Source: Plasmodiophora brassicae
Taxonomy: Eukaryota > Endomyxa > Phytomyxea > Plasmodiophorida > Plasmodiophoridae
Assembly (NCBI GenBank): GCA_039704465.1
Contig: JASFAU010000020.1
Span: forward strand, 62,001 to 126,000
Length of the DNA: 64,000 nucleotides
Direction of reading: 5' to 3'
Positions 1-9,287 of the stretch are shown piece by piece (position 1 is the first letter of the stretch; the number at the start of each line of letters is the position of its first letter). The translations under genes were made by a program, and so were the position numbers. The notes beneath the pieces were generated by a model that had not been told where the DNA came from, ran no database searches, and worked only from the letters and a program-made list of their open reading frames with translations.

Positions 1-911
1 ACGAACGACTGACGACGCAGGCCGGCAACGCCGACCTCGAGTTCATCTGCCCGGCCACCGTCGAGTCCATCGATAACGCGCCGAACGAATGGCCCGGCGT
101 CCGCATCGCCGGCCGCGACGGGCCGCTCGCCGCCCGGTTGCTGATCGGGGCGGACGGCGCCCGGTCCGTCGTGAAACGCGCGGCCGGAATCGGCACGTCC
201 GGGCTGTCCTACAACCAGCACGGTCTGGTGGCGACCGTCCGCGTGGCAGCACCGTCGGCGACCGCCTGGCAAACGTATCTGCCGACGGGACCGCTCGCCG
301 TCCTACCGTTGCAGGACGACCTGGCGTCGATCGTCTGGTCGGTTCCCGACGCGGACGTCGACGACCTGCAGGCCATGCCGAACGCGTCGCTCGTCCAGGC
401 GCTGAACGACGCGCTGGGACGCGGCGACGCCCCGGACCCGAACTCGGTCCGGCGCATACTTCGCAAGGAGCACGTGCCGGCGCCCAAGGTCGTCGGGATC
501 GTCGGGAAGCGTGCCGCGTTCCCGCTGCAGATGCAGCAGGCCGAGCGATACGTTGCCGAGCGCGTCGCGCTGATCGGCGACGCCGCCCATGTCGTGCACC
601 CGCAGGCGGGCCAGGGGTTGAACCTGGGCATCCAGGACGCCGTCGACCTCGTCGGATGCCTCGAGGACGCGCACGGCTGGGACTGGGGCGACGTCCACCT
701 GCTGAGGCAGTACGAGTCAAAGGCCTGGTCGAGGAACGCGCTGATGCTGGGCGGCGTCCACGTCATTGATCGCGTGTTCAGACCGCAGGGCGTGTTCGGC
801 AGCCTGCGGCGTCTGGGCCTCGACCTGCTGAACGCGTCGCCCGACGCCAAGTCGCTCCTGGCCGCTGTGGCCATGGGCTCGCGGTCACCGCTCCATCCGC
901 TAGCGGTCTGA
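1..911 (+). CDS. COQ6: Ubiquinone biosynthesis monooxygenase COQ6, 5'-truncated by window edge
   Basis: This is the last ~302 residues of a flavin-dependent aromatic hydroxylase. The frame is open from base 3 to the TGA at 909-911, and the 5' part lies outside the window. Visible motifs are LIGADG (138 onward) and GDAAHVVHPQAGQGLNLG near 579-630, the second FAD-binding motif (GD plus HP.AGQGLN) of UbiH/COQ6 monooxygenases. The segment WQTYLPTGPLAVLPL is typical of COQ6. COQ6 is known to hydroxylate the C5 ring position of coenzyme Q intermediates at the mitochondrial inner membrane. No intron is seen in this part and no defect is visible. A related UbiH/VisC-type hydroxylase is the main alternative. 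Confidence 0.9.
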   Translation, partial: ERLTTQAGNADLEFICPATVESIDNAPNEWPGVRIAGRDGPLAARLLIGADGARSVVKRAAGIGTSGLSYNQHGLVATVRVAAPSATAWQTYLPTGPLAVLPLQDDLASIVWSVPDADVDDLQAMPNASLVQALNDALGRGDAPDPNSVRRILRKEHVPAPKVVGIVGKRAAFPLQMQQAERYVAERVALIGDAAHVVHPQAGQGLNLGIQDAVDLVGCLEDAHGWDWGDVHLLRQYESKAWSRNALMLGGVHVIDRVFRPQGVFGSLRRLGLDLLNASPDAKSLLAAVAMGSRSPLHPLAV

Positions 912-1960
912 AACGTTCCTGCCGCCCCACACCTCACCGTGGCGCAACGCTGGCCGGATCGCCAGGTGATCGCACCCGACCTCGTCGCAGCACGCACCGA
1001 ATATATATTGCCCGCGTACCTACTCGCTCCGACACATCGTGCCGACGCCTGGAAACCCCATTCGGATCGGCGGACGACAACAAGGTCATCTCAGGACGGA
1101 GGCTGGCGGGGTCGCGCTGCCCCACAACCGGCCCTTGCACTGGCTGGATATCGTGGCGGTACGCTGCCCGTTGTCCTCTCAGGCCGCCCGACTGCAGGTA
1201 GGTAGTCGGGGGCGGGTGGCCGCCCGAACCACAGCAACCGAGCCAGCCCACCTACTGCTATGTGTCGGCATATTCGCCCCTCGAATTCCCGCTGATCGGG
1301 CCGCGGACGAATATGGGGCCAGATCAGGTTCGCATCGACGTGATCCGATAGCTGGTGCACGCAGCGTCTGCCACCTCCCACAGACGAGACCGCGGCAGCA
1401 CACGACGTCGCCACCAGCTGTGTCGCATTCGACCTTATTATGCGACCTGCTGTGCACGTTCGCATGATCCACCTGCGTGCGAATACACGTCGAATCGCAC
1501 TGTTTCGCTGTCGGGATTCCTTGGTGCAGGTTGCGATTGTCGCCACAGCTCACTGCGTCCGGAAGTACGAGCCAACCTTGTTCTATGGCATGGTACAGGG
1601 TCGATTTCATTTGCGTCTTGCGCTACCAGTTGTCACCCATACCACCCAGCACGGTCTGCTCATTTCTTGCGAAATTATGCGAATGGTGGTGGTCTTTGCA
1701 CTAGCAGCGATTGCGGCCTGCGTCCGGCTGAGCAATATGGCGCCCGTATCGTGACCAGCCCTGAGGTGACTGACGGCAGGGATGCGTTTATCAAACCGAG
1801 CGCGCAGCTGACGACAACGTTGAACGGCGACGGTCTTGAATGACGCCCGACGTCGCCCATTCCTGAGGCGTGACGCGGCGCGCACTATACGCGGTCAGAT
1901 TTAGGAGCCTGAACTGCCTCGGCGCGTACGGACAATGTCCGTGCTGTCATTTGCAATTGG
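912..1960. other. Intergenic, no gene supported
   Basis: Only short overlapping ORFs with biased composition occur here, and none matches a family I know. An upstream exon of the gene at 1961 could be hidden here, but I cannot support one. Confidence 0.4.
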
Positions 1961-3027
1961 ATGCTGTCGTCGGCGGCCGAGACGTCCGTCCGAAACAAAC
2001 GTTAGCATTGCAACCGGCAGATCCGGGCTCTTCTTGACACCTACAGTACTAATGATCAAACAGGCAGTATGGAGATCGTCGGCCTCGTGGAACGAATCCG
2101 CAAGGCCAAGGCCGACAGCATTCCGCGCATGAAGCCGGAGGCGAAGTCATTCGCCAGCGTGTTCGTCAACGCGTCCGCCGGTCTACTATGCTCGAAGCGG
2201 TCGCTGGAGATCCTGCATACGCTCCTCATTGTCGAAGACCCCGACGCTGAGCCGAGAGAGTTGGATCTCGAAGACCAAATGGGCACGCTTGCAGTAATGG
2301 CGGAGGCCTTGGAATCTCTAGGACCTGGGCTTCTGACGACTATTGATAGAGTCAATAAGCCTCGTGGAACCCAGCATTTGTACGTGGAAGCATAGTATTC
2401 AAGATAGGCTGCTAATAACGGGTAGTGCTACAGGTTCGGTGATACGACATTTATGTTCAAGGACGGGGTCGTCCATACCTGCAGAATCGGCATCGAGTTC
2501 GGCTTAATGCTCCTGTCGGTGAAGTCGCAAAAGCAGAAGATCCTGGCCGAATCAATGGCCATCGTCGCGGATGCGCACGAAACCGTGCACGTGCTCGTCG
2601 GAGCCGTGTTCGGAGACGGACTATCGCCGAAAAAGAAGAAGTTCGAGATTGCGCCTGGGTACGGTTGAGTGCACATCGATTCAGCATGACCACAAACGTT
2701 GACCGTCTGTGCCGTGCTGTTGTACAGCGTTCGACATTCCGGATACGTCTGGGAGCGATATGTTCTTGGCGGTTACCCGTGCGGGGTGTACACCGTGGCC
2801 AATGACGGGCAAGAGGTGTGGGAGGTGCTCGTTTACGAATGGGCATCGATGCAGACGTGTTCGTCCGGGCATGTTCCCAGATCCTCATAGATCCCTGTTA
2901 CTTCACGGCGAACCGAACTCGAATTCTGCGGGTCACGCGTCCCCGGGACCTCGATGAGGTCGACGTCACTGAACGACTTGGGTCTCCCTACGCTACACCA
3001 GCCAAGAAGGCGATGATCCTGACCTAG
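1961..3027 (+). CDS. Hypothetical multi-exon protein with HExxH zincin-like motif
   Basis: Four exons read coherently: 1961-2000, 2064-2379, 2434-2658 and 2728 onward. Introns 2001-2063, 2380-2433 and 2659-2727 begin GTTAGC, GTACGT and GTACGG and end in CAG; the first has a TACTAAT element before its acceptor. Exon 3 contains DAHETVHVLVGAVFGDG (HETVH encoded at 2576-2590), an HExxH zinc-metallopeptidase-like motif. Exon 4 follows with RHSGYVWERYVLGG, which recalls the SG..[FW]E..[LV].GG block after HExxH in some uncharacterised fungal and oomycete proteins; that link is from memory. A last exon ending in the TAG at 3025-3027 reads well, but its junction with exon 4 is unresolved. The start ATG at 1961 is the first in-frame one after a stop. 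Function is unknown; an inactive or decaying copy is possible. Confidence 0.45.
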
Positions 3028-3344
3028 CTACGTACTTCCTGCAGCAGTAGTGAAAGCAACGCCGAATAAGCAGGTCATAGATGATATTTAGAAAATTGAA
3101 GAGCACTCTTTCGGACGAATTACAGTACTCATCCCCAATCTGCAGCAGACATTTCGCTCATTACGTCGATTTCTGGGATCCGTCCATGGAGGTCGCAGCT
3201 TGACCAATCGCAGGTCACACGATTTATCATGTAAGCAGGAACGAATAGGAGATCCGGCACCTCTGTTCCAGCAATGACCCAGGATAAACTGGTGCCGAAA
3301 AAGGCGCAAGCCCAGTCGGGGTTCGGGTCCCGTAAAAGTACTGA
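3028..3344. other. Intergenic, nothing recognised
   Basis: No coding or structural signal was recognised between the HExxH gene and the P450-derived block. Confidence 0.4.
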
Positions 3345-4686
3345 TTGCCGGCAGGCAGCTCAACGCTGTGATCCGGCTCTCCGAATCTCGTTATGAATGC
3401 TCAAGCGAACGAGGTGACGCTGGACCACCGTTCGTGCCCAGCAGTGCCTATATTCCGTACGTCGGCTCCGCCATCGAATTCAACCGTGCTCCCATAATTG
3501 GTTGGTGTGCCCAACGCCGCGTACCATTCTCAGCAGACGTGACTGATTGAACGTGCACAGGAATAACTTTGCGAGCGCCACGACAGGTGCGGTCCGCGTG
3601 CGTTTGATGGGCACGGAAATGATCAATGTATTGCCATTGGCCGGGAAGCGCGCCGGCCATCCGCAGCAAGCCCTGCAATTGTTTTATCCAGTAATGGAAG
3701 AAAGAGTCCACATTCGCGTATGACTAAGGAGCCCGAACCGAGATTCGAAAAAGCCGAAGGCGGCTCTATCGAAGACGACCACGACATGGCCTCTGGCACA
3801 GAGCCCATGCGCAGTACCCGCCTCCTACTGGGAAGTTCACCTTCGGCGTCATTCTACGTTCGCTGTTTGGTGAATGTTTCTGTCTGTGAACCGTCGACGT
3901 CGACGTTGGCCATCTTCACGATGCATTCCGAGCCTCTCCACCTAATTACCATTGTTTGTCCCCAAGCTCGCCGCGGAAAAGCAACTGGAAGCCTATGAGC
4001 AGCATCGCAACGAAGTGGTCAACAAATGATCTTGACGACGACTATCAGGGCATGGCGGACACCTGTAAAGAGGTAATCGGTCCTCAATGGCGACTACGAG
4101 CGGCAGGTCAAGTACAAGGCGGATCGAATCGTGAACGTCAGGAATGGCTTTACTTTAAGCCAAGTAACTCCAAGCGTCGTTGCTTTTCGACGGGTACAGA
4201 ACACAACGCCGACCCTGTTCGGGATGATCTATTATTCTGGCGCGTCATGCAATCTACCACGAGGTCAGGCGCGAGCTTGCTGACCCCGACGAGGACAACG
4301 TCGTATGGGCATCCGCCAACCTTACAGGCTCAACGTGATGGACTGATCGGCACCTACGGAAACGCTGCGGTTGACCAATGGAGCGAGCATGCAACGCGTT
4401 GCGATGACGGACACGACGCTCACGTTCGGCCACGGGGCGCCGTCGCGTACGTACGACGTGCCTGCCGGGTGATGGTGGGCGTACGCGGCGCCCATGTGGA
4501 TGACGAGGTCGGCGATGAAGCGTTTGACGACGACGCAGACGAATTCCGATTCGACCGGTACGCGAACAGGAAGCAGCCGACCGTTGCTCGAAACGTGACG
4601 CCGTTGGTGCGGGAGGGTTCATGTGCCCTGGCAGGTTCTGGGCACCCAACGTCGTCAAGACGGCCGTGGCGCTCTTCATGATCATT
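3345..4686 (+). pseudogene. Decayed cytochrome P450 copy (relative of the P450 at 59923-61610)
   Basis: Homology to the minus-strand P450 at 59.9-61.6 kb starts before its ATG (a GGCAGGCAG..GATCCGG block at about 3348 matches its 5' flank). It runs through the N-terminal SSAYIPYVGSAIEFNRAP segment (about 3440-3490) to the haem-binding region near 4618-4670 (FMCPGRFWAPN). The reading frame is broken repeatedly: homologous pieces appear in different frames, and blocks such as the ETLR region (about 4360-4390) are altered or shortened. The FxxGxxxCxGR signature is incomplete because the upstream phenylalanine region is shifted. It ends abruptly at 4686, where sequence from a different gene begins in frame. 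It cannot encode a functional P450. Confidence 0.8.
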
Positions 4687-5865
4687 TTCGTGGCGGCCAA
4701 GTACATCATTTCTGGAACGCCTGACCGGCACCTCGTTGCTCAACTGGCCAAACAGATACCCACGTCCTACACGATGATGCATCGCCTGCTGGAGTTCATG
4801 GCGCTCAACCCGAACACGATCACGTTTCGAGACCTGGAACACCTTCGCCCCATGTTCACGTTCGAACGCGAATACTACCGACAAAGTACAGATTCCGGCA
4901 AGGTCACGTCGGGACACGTGTCTCGCACGGACGTCTTTGACGCGTACGTATCGATGAAAACGATGCGATTCTACCCGACGACCATGCGGACGTTCGTGGA
5001 CCTGTTCACGAGCGCTAGCGTCGACGTCAACGGGGCGCTGATGGATGTGGCGTTTGAGACGATGCTCGATGTTCGCCTCACCTTGGACACGTGTCTGAAC
5101 GCATCATCATCATCTGCCCCTTCCCCCATGCGACATGCCTTGACATCAATTGAGTTCGTGCGTCTTCACTTCTCATATGTGCCTCAGTGCACGAAAGAGG
5201 TCCTGGACATCTGGGAAACCGCGTTCCGCCACCCGCTCCTGCACGGCTCCGCCCTCCTCGACGAACTTCGCCTCGTCCGTGCACGATTGTTCGAACCGAT
5301 CCCTCAGCCGGTAGAAGAAGCCCACACCGATGTACCGGGTGCGTCATCGCCCGCTGTTTGGAATGTCAAACGGGTGCCCGATTCGTCGCACGGCAGTACA
5401 ACGGCCGATATCAGCAAGGGAACGCTCGGCCAGCAACGCCGTCTGCCGAAGCGCCGTGCTTCTCTTCCGTGCCTAGCACCCGAACCTGAACCTTCTGTAG
5501 CCGCTCCATCGCGTAAGGCACCGGTTCCATTACGAGTTCTTGTCCATGATGCCAAGTTGGACGATGTCGACCTGATGGGGTTTGCGGCCAGGACGCCCGG
5601 GTTGCGGTCGTTGGACGGGCTTCTCTCTATGGACGCGAAGAAGTTGTAGGGATCCAAATATCGCTCGTCTGTCTATCGCATCCGGACGGGGCACAAGAGC
5701 GTCTTTTACAGTTTCAGCCGAGACGCGGCCGCTCCTGAGTTGCGCCTGCTGGACCTGACCGCTCGTAACGACAACATGTACACCGGTGCGCACCTGAAAC
5801 GTCTTCACGAGATTGCCGATGCCTGTGCATCCAACTTTGTCGCCATCGATCCCGTTGTTGCGTGA
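4687..5865 (+). pseudogene. Truncated copy of the secreted-protein gene at 15646-18576, fused to the P450 remnant
   Basis: From IFVAAKYIISG (about 4687) onward the translation parallels the C-terminal ~390 residues of the minus-strand protein at 15.6-18.6 kb, with substitutions scattered throughout. The frame is open from 4621 to 5649, so the P450 tail and this segment form one chimeric ORF of 342 codons. A single TAG at 5647-5649 interrupts it; beyond it the frame stays open to TGA at 5863-5865 and covers the RelE/ParE-like end. The N-terminal ~580 residues, signal peptide included, are missing. Long frame retention in a truncated copy suggests recent formation or weak selection. No promoter of its own is evident. 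Confidence 0.8.
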
Positions 5866-6436
5866 CGAATTCGTCAACAATACATCCTCCATCATCGTTG
5901 TCGGTCCGACGCCTACCAATGCTGTCCTTTCCGGAAGTGTTTCCCGGCCAGTGGCCTGACGGTCGTGCTAGCTAGACCCGACGACGTCGGGGCTCGACCC
6001 GGGTCGCGACAGGTCCCTCAGGCCCAGCCCGACCCGGGTCGACACCCGTTGCCATTAATAGCCGGGACCTCTAATTCCGGCCCCGTTGCCAGCCGGCCCG
6101 ACGCCTGCCTGCCGTTCCCTGCGCGCGTGTGAGTGTGTGTCCATTCCCCGCCATCAATGGGCGCCTGCTACGCCTGCGTGCGCGTCGTACGCCGGTACGT
6201 CTCCACCGGGCGCATCCGGGTCCCCGTTCGCATCCTGGTCGCGCGTCGACGCAAGCGCCCGCCGGCGCAGACGCCGGCCGCATCGTCTGCAGCAGGGGCG
6301 GCACGCGCCCGATCGCACGTCGACCCGGGCCACGGGCGCTTCCGCGGTTGCGTCATCGAGACGCGGTCCGGCGGCAGGAAGGAACCCATCGCCAGGTGCG
6401 CGCCACCACACATCGCTGCCGTCGCCCGACCATCAC
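5866..6436. repeat. Shared 3' flank plus GC-rich intergenic sequence with CCCGACCCGGGTCG motifs
   Basis: Bases 5866-5925 continue the homology with the 3' flank of the secreted-protein gene (shared CCATCATCGTTGTCGG). At about 5976-6045 the motif GCCCGACCCGGGTCG occurs in two near copies, and a related CGACCCGGG at about 6319. No gene is supported; the overlapping arginine-rich ORFs are composition artefacts. Confidence 0.5.
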
Positions 6437-7007
6437 CGACTGATCATAATGCTGGCAGCGATCACGGGTGCTGGACGTCGTGTCAGGAAGGGTCGTGCCT
6501 GCGGTTGCCCTTCCTGAAGAAAAAGTTCGTCCTCGTGCTGATCCCCGTCGACGCGCATTGCAGGCGGCTGCTGGCCCGACTAGAGTACACCGATGTGGGC
6601 GATTGCCAACGCGGCACGACTGGTCCCTCGTGCGCAGGACGCGAATCTGACGGTGCCGGTCTCAGGGGCGGCGACTGCCCGTCGTGCCGACGCGTTCCAC
6701 GCTGGCCGTCCAGGGCGACACGCGCTCCGGGTACGTCGACATGGAGTTCAGCGAGGGTGCCGCTGGCCCGCCCTCGATATTCATCGCTGGGTCCGTCACC
6801 TGGAGGTCGACCGGATGCTCCCACCTATCCATCAGTCGATGCATTCTCATATGACCACGTTCAGGGTCCTCCGCGATTGCTCCTAAACCAACACAGTAGA
6901 GCCGACTATAAATGAACGCGCGCTGGCGATGGTGGTGGTGGTCGTGTTCAGGCAGGAGGTTGTCCCGTGCCACATGGGCCGCATTCATTCCAAACAACGC
7001 CCCATGC
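6437..7007 (+). repeat. Duplicated block, copy A (pairs with 22985-23481)
   Basis: This stretch matches 22985-23481 base by base over long runs (shared GTTGCCCTTCCTGAAGAA and CTGGCCCGACTAGAGTACA). Both copies preserve a plus-strand reading SGYV[DN][MV]E[FL]SEGA followed by PPSIF, which hints at an original coding exon, but neither has a full frame. It lies immediately 3' of the giant-gene pseudogene fragment, as copy B lies 3' of the intact gene, so the duplication covered the gene end plus its downstream flank. Confidence 0.7.
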
Positions 7008-7590
7008 TTAGCGGCACGTGTCGCACATGGCGCAGACGTCGGCGCCCGCTTCGTTCCTGAACGTACAGAGTGGGCAGTTGCACAACGACGTGCTGGACGC
7101 CGCCGACGCACGCATCGACGACCGTGTCGCCCGGGGGCCCTCCACCTTGCTGCTGTCGCTGGCGGAACGTCGTGCAGACGGCGCAATGGTCGACGGCACG
7201 GTTGTTGCGGAACGTGCAGACGTGTCAGGAACGATTCGATCGTGGCTGTCAGGCTGATCTGCTTCTGCGATGCCGACCCGAAGACGCAGACCTTGGCGTC
7301 GAGCGCGAACGGCCCGTCGACCATCATCGACGTACGCTGCTGCAGGGCCGCCTTCCCGTCAACGTACAGGGCGTACGCGCCCGCTGGCACGTCGACGACG
7401 AACGTCACGATGTGCCAGGTCGACGCCGACAGCAGGACGGGCGCCCGCGCGGCGAAATCGCTGTCGAAGACGCCCAGCTGCCCAGCAGCATTGGCGAACA
7501 CGATCTGCAGCGATACACACACGCGCGCGCGTTCAGCGGCGAACGGATTGGCGAAGACGGGGGCGACGTACCACAGGGTGCTGGCTGTGC
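7008..7590 (-). pseudogene. 3'-end fragment of the giant DUF3638/LamG/zinc-finger gene
   Basis: Minus-strand translation repeats the last exon of the gene ending at 23482. The LamG-like part (IVFANAAGQLGVFDSDFAAR.., about 7500-7260) is followed by a deletion of about 110 bp relative to the intact gene. That deletion removes most of the first RanBP2-type zinc finger and shifts the frame. The second finger survives in another frame as CPLCTFRNEAGADVCAMC, ending at the TAA at 7008. It is truncated at both ends and non-functional. Confidence 0.85.
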
Positions 7591-8376
7591 CGCTCGATCG
7601 TGATCAGTGCCGTCTAGTGCGGCTACCGGTGCGCCCCCTCCCCGACCAGGACTCTGTCGACGTGGTTGTGCGGCACGACATTGATCGGGAACGGGTCTCT
7701 TGTGATTGCGCTGATGGAGGGTAGTAATACATCGTGCCGAGTTCGTATACGGGTCAGGTTCCAGGTCGGTAGACAGCCATCCAATGAAGGTGGACGTCGG
7801 CTAGAGTGAAGCAGGCGCCGACTACGGTACGTACGTGGTGGGCGTCGTTGGTGCGACCGGTCGCCAACGCTGCCCACTGCATCGTTGTTCTCGGCCGCCC
7901 GAAATTGCCGTTGTGCTCAGCATCGCGCGTTGCAGGTCGTCGACGCCCAGACGCGCCTGCCTGAGCCGGCGCTGTCCAGAGACGCATGCCAACGGACGCA
8001 CTATGACAACAACACGCCCTGCTCGACGCCTACCGACGCGCCGGACACGTCGATGTGACCGCTGTGGACCTCCGTGACAGGTTCAATTCGTCGCCTGATG
8101 CACACACCCAGGCCTTCTAACCCCAGGCCTTCTAATCCGTGCTTGACAGGACGCGCCTGATGCCGTCTGCCGTCCGGCATCCAGAGCGAGCGCCTGCAAA
8201 TGGCGTGCCTGCCTTAGGCGGGGTGGGGCTATCATCGCGCACCGTCGTCCTGCTCGTCAGATGAGGCGGCGCCCCTGGCCGCCCGCCGACCGTTGCAAAT
8301 GGGGCCGACCGACCAACCGCGACATTCGCTATTGGCAGCCGGGTTAGCGACGTTCGTATTATTGGCACTCGCGAAT
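7591..8376. other. No gene recognised
   Basis: Only short ORFs in all frames and no family resemblance. A near-duplicated CAGGCCTTCTAA(C/T)CC occurs at about 8110-8135. Confidence 0.4.
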
Positions 8377-8447
8377 GTACAAAATGTATTGTCGACGAAT
8401 TCGTCACGTAACAACGGGATCGATGGCGACAAAGTTGGATGCACAGG
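8377..8447 (-). pseudogene. Short fragment of the secreted-protein gene 3' end
   Basis: The reverse complement gives the last codons (CASNFVAIDPVV-like) and the stop-flank sequence shared with 5820-5900 and 15630-15700. About 70 bp survive, making a third partial copy of this gene end. Confidence 0.7.
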
Positions 8448-9287
8448 CCACTGGACACCGACCTGCTCCAAATTGGAGCGAGATTGGCGACACGGTCCCC
8501 AGGAGACGGGAACTACGTCGGTCACAGCGATTCCAGCACATCGGTCACAGGCTCACAGCGATTGCTTGCAGTCAGAATCCGCTCAGTGTTTAAACCAGTG
8601 GGGCCAACCAATCGTCTGTGGTGTTGATTTCGGAGTGCGGGGCGCACGTCGTTTCGTCGCCGGCCGAATGAGTCAGTCTCAGCCATTGCTGCCCGGGCTC
8701 CCTGCCGTCCTTCGACAGGGCTCTGGTTCCGTCAGAACGTCTTTCTTGAACACCTACATGATCACCAACGCCGTGTTTCTGTAGACGCTGCCGCAGTACA
8801 GCAGGAAGCAATGGTTTCGGGGAACCGCTTTCTCGAGATTGTTAATCAGGCGCAGGATGAACGGCGCCGGCGCGTTTCTGAATCCCTTATTCATGACACG
8901 TCGAATCCGATCTTTCGACACATTCAGCAATGCCGTCAGCAGCGTCAACGCAGGCTGACGATGACTGTGATCAACGAGACGAGCGTATACTCTGTTGAGC
9001 CGTTCGATATTCGACCTGCGCTTCTGGAAACTGATGCACGGAATAATGTCGGTTCCTACGATCGGTGGTGCGCGGCGAATTCTATCGCCCCCCAATGTTG
9101 ATCCCACAGTTCTGGATATATTCGACGAAACGATGCGTTCCAAAGGATCATACCAATCGCTGGACAATATGCTGAAGGTTGCTGTCAACCGCGCGAAGGT
9201 CGCTCGTACGAGTTCGAACGCCTTGGTAATATTTGACACCTGTCGATGATATGGAGTATTGATTATCGAGCGTTCTAGATTCACGAC
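8448..9287. other. Unassigned sequence ahead of the transposase remnant
   Basis: Plus-strand ORFs at 8811-9101 and 8995-9249 and a minus-strand ORF of 228 codons at 8754-9440 overlap here. None has a motif I recognise. The plus-strand pieces may be the N-terminal part of the following transposase. Confidence 0.3.

Noticed and set aside
209..997. 262-codon minus-strand ORF over COQ6
   Set aside because: It overlaps the COQ6 frame entirely and shows no motif; GC-rich coding sequence often yields long antisense ORFs.
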